The notes under the pieces: generated by a model | What the model was told of the DNA's origin: nothing | What the model saw: the letters and a program-made list of their open reading frames with translations, nothing else | The model's database searches: none | Source: Methanoperedens sp049303315 | Lineage (GTDB): Archaea; Halobacteriota; Methanosarcinia; Methanosarcinales; Methanoperedenaceae | NCBI GenBank assembly: GCA_049303315.1 | Contig: JBAQMZ010000029.1 | Coordinates: forward strand, 62,001-126,000 | DNA length: 64,000 nucleotides | Direction of reading: 5' to 3' | Position numbers and translations under genes: made by a program | Shown here: piece by piece, positions 60,340-64,000 of the stretch | How positions within the stretch are numbered: the first letter of the stretch is position 1 | Layout: every line of letters begins with the position of its first letter

Positions 60340-61851
60340 TCAAATTTTGATCGGGAGGTATTCTTTAATCAGTTCGGCGTCATAAGTATCAAGGCAGTTC
60401 ATTTTTAGGAGTGTGACTAAATACAAAGCACAGAAGAGAACTGTCTCAAATATAAGAGATATGAGGCTGGTCTTAAAAAAATAAGCTGCTGGATATAAAA
60501 GCAGCAAAGCAACGGCGCTCGCTCCTGTTGCCGGGAAAAGAACCTTCTGGAAAAAGACAGCATTCGCAATTCCCATGTGTTTGTGAAGAACCAGAATAAA
60601 GTAAATTGAAGCTATTATCATTGCAATAGATGTGCCCAGTGCTGCGCCAAGGTAGCCAATTTTTATTATCAATAATACACTCAGGATCAGGTTCAATACC
60701 GTGGCTATTATGGAACTTTTCATGACATAATCAGGTTTTCCCAAGCCAGTGGCAATCTGGCTGCCTGAGGAAGTCATAATATTTGCAAAATAGCCCAGCA
60801 AGAGTACCTGAAGTGTAACCACAGAGAGTTCATATCCTTCACCTAGCCACACCCTGATAATACCTGGAGCCAGGAAAAAAGCAAAAAAAAGGAGAGGAAT
60901 GCTCACCAGTGAGAGGTATTTGGATGAGCGCATGTAGAGCTCCCTTAAGGAGTTCTCATTCCCGGCAGCTTTCATCTCCGATGCGGCAGGAAGGATAGCG
61001 CTTACAATGGCTAAGGGAACCATTCGCACAGTCAATGCCACAGTAGCCGCAACTTCATAGAAAGCGACGAAGCTCAACTGGAGAAAATAAGTGATGAAAA
61101 TTTTGTCGGTCTGGAAGTGCATCATATCGCCTATGCGGCTGAAGTGTATCTTTGTACCGAAAGTCAGGAGTTCTTTTAGTATTTTTGCATCAAGAAACCT
61201 GCGACCGATAGCAAGTCGGGGGAAGACCCTTTTTGAGGCTATAGCATAGGCAAGTGAAGTTATGATAGCGATTATTCCTGTGTTCAATATAAGACCTGCA
61301 AGCCCGAAACCTCCGATAAGGAACAAAACTATTCCAATGCCCTCAAGAGTAGTGACAACGATTTTGATCTTGTTAGTCACGTCCATCTTCTGAAGACCGA
61401 TGATAACAGAGCCAAAAACGCTCATGGTATTTGAGAATGCAAAGATAAGGACTCCCCCTGTAAGGACAAAATCCGCTTCATCGATAAGGGTAGGGGGTAT
61501 ATGAAGAATATTCTCAACTGCCGATTTTATTAAAAAAATTGCCGCAATACAGGAGACCAGCCCTGCGGCAGCATAAAATACCAGTGCAGAATTCACTACT
61601 TTATTTATTGAATCGAATTCTTTTTTTGCGTAATACGAAGAGACATATTTCACTACCGATGTCCCGATACTAAAATCAAGAAGCGCAAAGTATCCGGTGA
61701 ACAGAAGCACAAGAGCCCATATCCCAAACCTTTCTGTCCCGATATGATTTATTATGAAAGGGGTTAAGAGGATCTTTATTAAAAGACTCCACGACCCTCC
61801 CAATGTATTAAAAATAGTATTTCTTATTATTTTTGTTGAGATATTGCCCAT
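60340..61851 (-). CDS. wzx: Wzx-like oligosaccharide flippase
   Basis: A 503-residue membrane protein with about 12-14 hydrophobic segments. The N-terminus IIRNTIFNTLGGSWSLLIKILLTPFIINHIGTERFGIWAL is typical of the Wzx/RfbX (MOP superfamily) group, as is YFALLDFSIGTSVVKYVSSY. It should flip undecaprenyl- or dolichyl-linked repeat units across the membrane. With the Wzy-like candidate at 39.6 kb it gives a second export route besides the Wzm/Wzt pair. Confidence 0.92.
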   Translation of the reverse strand: MGNISTKIIRNTIFNTLGGSWSLLIKILLTPFIINHIGTERFGIWALVLLFTGYFALLDFSIGTSVVKYVSSYYAKKEFDSINKVVNSALVFYAAAGLVSCIAAIFLIKSAVENILHIPPTLIDEADFVLTGGVLIFAFSNTMSVFGSVIIGLQKMDVTNKIKIVVTTLEGIGIVLFLIGGFGLAGLILNTGIIAIITSLAYAIASKRVFPRLAIGRRFLDAKILKELLTFGTKIHFSRIGDMMHFQTDKIFITYFLQLSFVAFYEVAATVALTVRMVPLAIVSAILPAASEMKAAGNENSLRELYMRSSKYLSLVSIPLLFFAFFLAPGIIRVWLGEGYELSVVTLQVLLLGYFANIMTSSGSQIATGLGKPDYVMKSSIIATVLNLILSVLLIIKIGYLGAALGTSIAMIIASIYFILVLHKHMGIANAVFFQKVLFPATGASAVALLLLYPAAYFFKTSLISLIFETVLFCALYLVTLLKMNCLDTYDAELIKEYLPIKI

Positions 61852-61972
61852 AAAATATCAGTAATTCATAACATGTTTTTTTTCTTAATCGTACTTATTC
61901 TAAAAATATTGTAAGTGTCTGATTTATTGATACAATTATTGATACAATTGAAATTAACCAATTCAACATTCT

Positions 61973-62686
61973 TCAAATTCGTTGTTTAATTTTCCGAACC
62001 AATTCACTTGCCCTGAATAATGATTCAAATGTCCCGGCATCGCTCCAGTATCCTGAAAGCACAGAATAACTCATCTCACCTCTGCGAATATATTCATTAT
62101 TTACATCTGTTATCTCAAGTTCTCCTCTACCTGAAGGCTTCAGGGTATGTATTATATCGAATACCTGGGAATCGTAAACATACAATCCTGTAACAGCAAG
62201 ATTCGATTTTGGTACAGTTGGTTTTTCTTCAATCGAAATAATGCGGCTCCCCTGTCTCTCAGCCACTCCAAATCTATTAGCATCCGGCACTTCCTTTAAG
62301 AATATCATTGCGCCAGATTTAAAAGATGCAACTTCTTTGCTCACGTTATCTTGAAAGATATTATCGCCAAGGATTACCGTGACAGGTTCTTTATCTGCAA
62401 AATTCCTGGCAAGGCTCAGAGCCTCGGCAATACCGCCGGCTTTTTCCTGAATCTCATAGGTAAGATGCACTCCAAACTCTGCACCTGAACCCAAAAGTTC
62501 AAGAAAATGCCCGGCATGACCGCGACCGGAAACAATCATGATTTCTTCAATATCTGCATCGATTAGTGTCTGCAGTGGATAGTATATCATGGGTTTATCA
62601 AAGACCGGAAGTAAGTGTTTATTAGTAATTTTGGTCAAAGGATACAGGCGAGAGCCTGTTCCGCCTGCAAGTATTATACCCTTCAT
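61973..62686 (-). CDS. rmlA: Glucose-1-phosphate thymidylyltransferase (RmlA, short form)
   Basis: A 237-residue nucleotidyltransferase. IILAGGTGSRLYPLTKITNKHLLPVFDKPMIYYPLQTL is the RmlA signature, and ILGDNIF carries the metal Asp. The protein ends after SDAGTFESLFRAS, lacking the extra C-terminal part of the bacterial about-290-residue form, as is usual in Archaea. Makes dTDP-glucose. It overlaps rmlD by 4 bp. Confidence 0.92.
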   Translation of the reverse strand: MKGIILAGGTGSRLYPLTKITNKHLLPVFDKPMIYYPLQTLIDADIEEIMIVSGRGHAGHFLELLGSGAEFGVHLTYEIQEKAGGIAEALSLARNFADKEPVTVILGDNIFQDNVSKEVASFKSGAMIFLKEVPDANRFGVAERQGSRIISIEEKPTVPKSNLAVTGLYVYDSQVFDIIHTLKPSGRGELEITDVNNEYIRRGEMSYSVLSGYWSDAGTFESLFRASELVRKIKQRI

Positions 62687-63507
62687 AAATACCCCATCAT
62701 TGTTTTCCGCTTATTTAAATATTCAGCAAGTGCATCTTTCCAGTGCCGCATCAGGGTTGTTTTAGTGTTAACCAGAACTGAATATGTTGGGCGCTTAGCT
62801 TTTCTAACAAACTCTTTACTCTTGCATGGTGTTACATTATCTATAATAGCAGATGCAAATTCGTACCATGAACATACCCCCTCATTAGTGATATGATAGA
62901 TACCAGGTCCAAGTCCAACGATTTCGACCGTTTTCCTGGCAAGATCAAAAGCATAGGTTGGTTTACCAAACTGGTCATTTACAACTCTCACAGTTTCCAT
63001 CCGCTCTTTTAATTTAAGCATCGTATCAACAAAATTCACACCGTACGCTCCGAATAGCCAGGAGGTCCGGATAATCCTGTAGTTATTCGTATTCTGAGTA
63101 ATATTTTTCTCGCCCATGAGCTTAGAGCTACCATAGACATTGATAGGATTTGGCATGTCTGATTCTATGTATTCTTTTTTAGAGCCATCGAATACATAAT
63201 CCGAACTATAATGAATTAATTTTGCACCAGAATTAGAGCATCCCTCGGCTATGTAGCCAGGTGCAATGCCGTTTACACCAAACGCCAGTTCCTGATTTTC
63301 CTCACAATCATCAACAGAAGTATAAGCTGCAGCATTTATCACAACATCTGGTTTTTCCATCCCGATTGTTTTGAGGACCATTTTTCTATTTCGTATATCA
63401 ATATCACTATGCTTGAGCTTAATTGCATCAGGAAATACATTACACAATTCTCTGCCGAGCATGCCGCCAGCGCCAAATATTAGGATTTTAATTTTTCCCA
63501 CCACCAC
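62683..63507 (-). CDS. rmlD: dTDP-4-dehydrorhamnose reductase (RmlD)
   Basis: About 274 residues. ILIFGAGGMLGRELCNVFP is the NADPH loop, INAAAYTSVDDCEENQELAFGVN and YSSDYVFDGSK the RmlD blocks, and YGSSKLMGEKN the YxxxK. The start is uncertain: no ATG lies near the homology start, and three consecutive GTG codons at 63507-63499 follow a GGTGG-like site inside the rmlB 3' end, so initiation at one of them is likely. An ATG further up (63525) is also in frame. Confidence 0.88.
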   Translation of the reverse strand: MVVGKIKILIFGAGGMLGRELCNVFPDAIKLKHSDIDIRNRKMVLKTIGMEKPDVVINAAAYTSVDDCEENQELAFGVNGIAPGYIAEGCSNSGAKLIHYSSDYVFDGSKKEYIESDMPNPINVYGSSKLMGEKNITQNTNNYRIIRTSWLFGAYGVNFVDTMLKLKERMETVRVVNDQFGKPTYAFDLARKTVEIVGLGPGIYHITNEGVCSWYEFASAIIDNVTPCKSKEFVRKAKRPTYSVLVNTKTTLMRHWKDALAEYLNKRKTMMGYL

Positions 63508-64000
63508 CGATTCTCGATATACCAATTAACAGTATATTCAAGCGCATAATCAAAATTGTGTTCTGGCCCCCATCCAAGAGACTTTAATTTTGAACAATCA
63601 AGCGAATACCGCAAATCATGACCCGGACGGTCTTTTACATAATCAACCATAGATTCATCCTTTCCAAGAAGTTCTAGAATCTTTTTTGTGATTTCAAGAT
63701 TTGTTTTTTCAGCGCCCCCGCCTATATTGTAAATTTCGCCAATACAGCCGTTGTGGAGGATAAAATCAATCGCTTTGCAGTGGTCAAGCACATATATCCA
63801 GTCGCGCACATTCTTGCCGGTTCCATAAACAGGAACCTTCTTATTCTCCAAAATATTTGTTATAAACAAAGGAATTAGCTTCTCAGGGTACTGGTAAGGT
63901 CCGAAGTTATTGGTGCATCGGGTTATAATAACTGGTAATTTATGTGTTATATAATACGATTGTGCAAGTAGGTCAGAACCTGCTTTACTTGAAGAATAAG
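63480..64000 (-). CDS. rmlB: dTDP-glucose 4,6-dehydratase (RmlB), 5' end outside window
   Basis: The minus-strand frame is open from the right edge to a TAA at 63480. The edge part reads YSSSKAGSDLLAQSYY (catalytic YxxxK), then PVIITRCTNNFGPYQYPEKL, both diagnostic of RmlB; further on come GTGKNVRDWIYVLDHCKAI and EIYNIGGG. Only about the last 170 residues are in the window. It overlaps rmlD, completing an rmlB-rmlD-rmlA operon; an RmlC homologue lies only at 33.6 kb. Confidence 0.93.
   Translation of the reverse strand, partial: YSSSKAGSDLLAQSYYITHKLPVIITRCTNNFGPYQYPEKLIPLFITNILENKKVPVYGTGKNVRDWIYVLDHCKAIDFILHNGCIGEIYNIGGGAEKTNLEITKKILELLGKDESMVDYVKDRPGHDLRYSLDCSKLKSLGWGPEHNFDYALEYTVNWYIENRWWWEKLKS

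Noticed and set aside
1..64000. tRNA or rRNA genes
   Set aside because: I saw no cloverleaf with a TTCRANYC loop or rRNA sequence, including at the transposon target site; a covariance search would be decisive.

Overview
The window looks archaeal and most resembles a Methanosarcinales/ANME-2d ('Candidatus Methanoperedens'-like) genome. The basis is AT-rich intergenic DNA, BRE/TATA-type promoters, a PMT-like lipid-linked glycosyltransferase, short RmlA-type nucleotidyltransferases and a Cas1-encoding transposon of a kind typical of methanogen relatives. The lineage is inferred; no rRNA or other marker gene is present. Almost the whole window is a surface-polysaccharide / glycoconjugate locus of mosaic composition: some genes are AT-rich (about 20-33 kb) and others more GC-rich (7.7-9.6, 15-16 and 23-24.6 kb), as expected of an island built from repeated imports.

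Layout. At 0-6.8 kb lies a set for GDP-D-glycero-alpha-D-manno-heptose (hddA, hddC, gmhA, gmhB), with two B12-binding radical SAM proteins and a DegT-fold enzyme whose PLP lysine is replaced by histidine, as in ColD/DdhC-type C3 dehydratases. At 6.9-9.1 kb is a Wzm/Wzt ABC exporter whose ATPase has a C-terminal glycan-recognition domain. At 9.1-19.5 kb is a nonulosonic-acid-like module: KdsC-like phosphatase, NeuB-like synthase, SpsF-like CMP-transferase, PtmA-like SDR, aminotransferase, formyltransferase, methyltransferases and a KpsS-like transferase. At 20-30 kb are an epimerase, an aminotransferase/cupin/methyltransferase set and glycosyltransferases. At 30.5-35 kb is a CDP-glucose-derived deoxysugar set (rfbF, rfbG, C-methyltransferase, 3,5-epimerase, reductase). 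At 35-47.5 kb are more transferases, a Wzy-like membrane protein, AsnB, a PglC-like initiating phosphoglycosyltransferase and a PglF/WbpM-like dehydratase. At 48.5-52 kb, on the minus strand, are UDP-glucose dehydrogenase, a nucleotidyltransferase and a UDP-xylose-synthase-like enzyme. At 56.8-64 kb are a membrane glycosyltransferase, a fourth radical SAM protein, a Wzx flippase and rmlA/rmlD/rmlB. Many gaps hold decayed genes (GNAT, FkbM, asnB, an Alg7/MraY-type transferase, a mannose-6-phosphate-isomerase-type cupin, two epimerase 5' ends).

The main discovery is a complete 4,039-bp mobile element at 52298-56336 inserted between the two minus- and plus-strand halves of the locus. It has perfect 11-bp terminal inverted repeats that continue imperfectly inward, a perfect 14-bp target-site duplication (TAGCATATCGGCGC), a full-length Cas1 integrase with all expected catalytic residues, and a converging operon of six small genes behind a strong archaeal promoter with tandem palindromes. 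There is no PolB, Cas2 or CRISPR array. The architecture is that of a casposon reduced to Cas1 plus small proteins, one of which has hints of an archaeo-eukaryotic-primase fold. It sits inside a dispersed intergenic repeat; an uninterrupted neighbouring copy at 56424-56475 shows what the empty site looks like.
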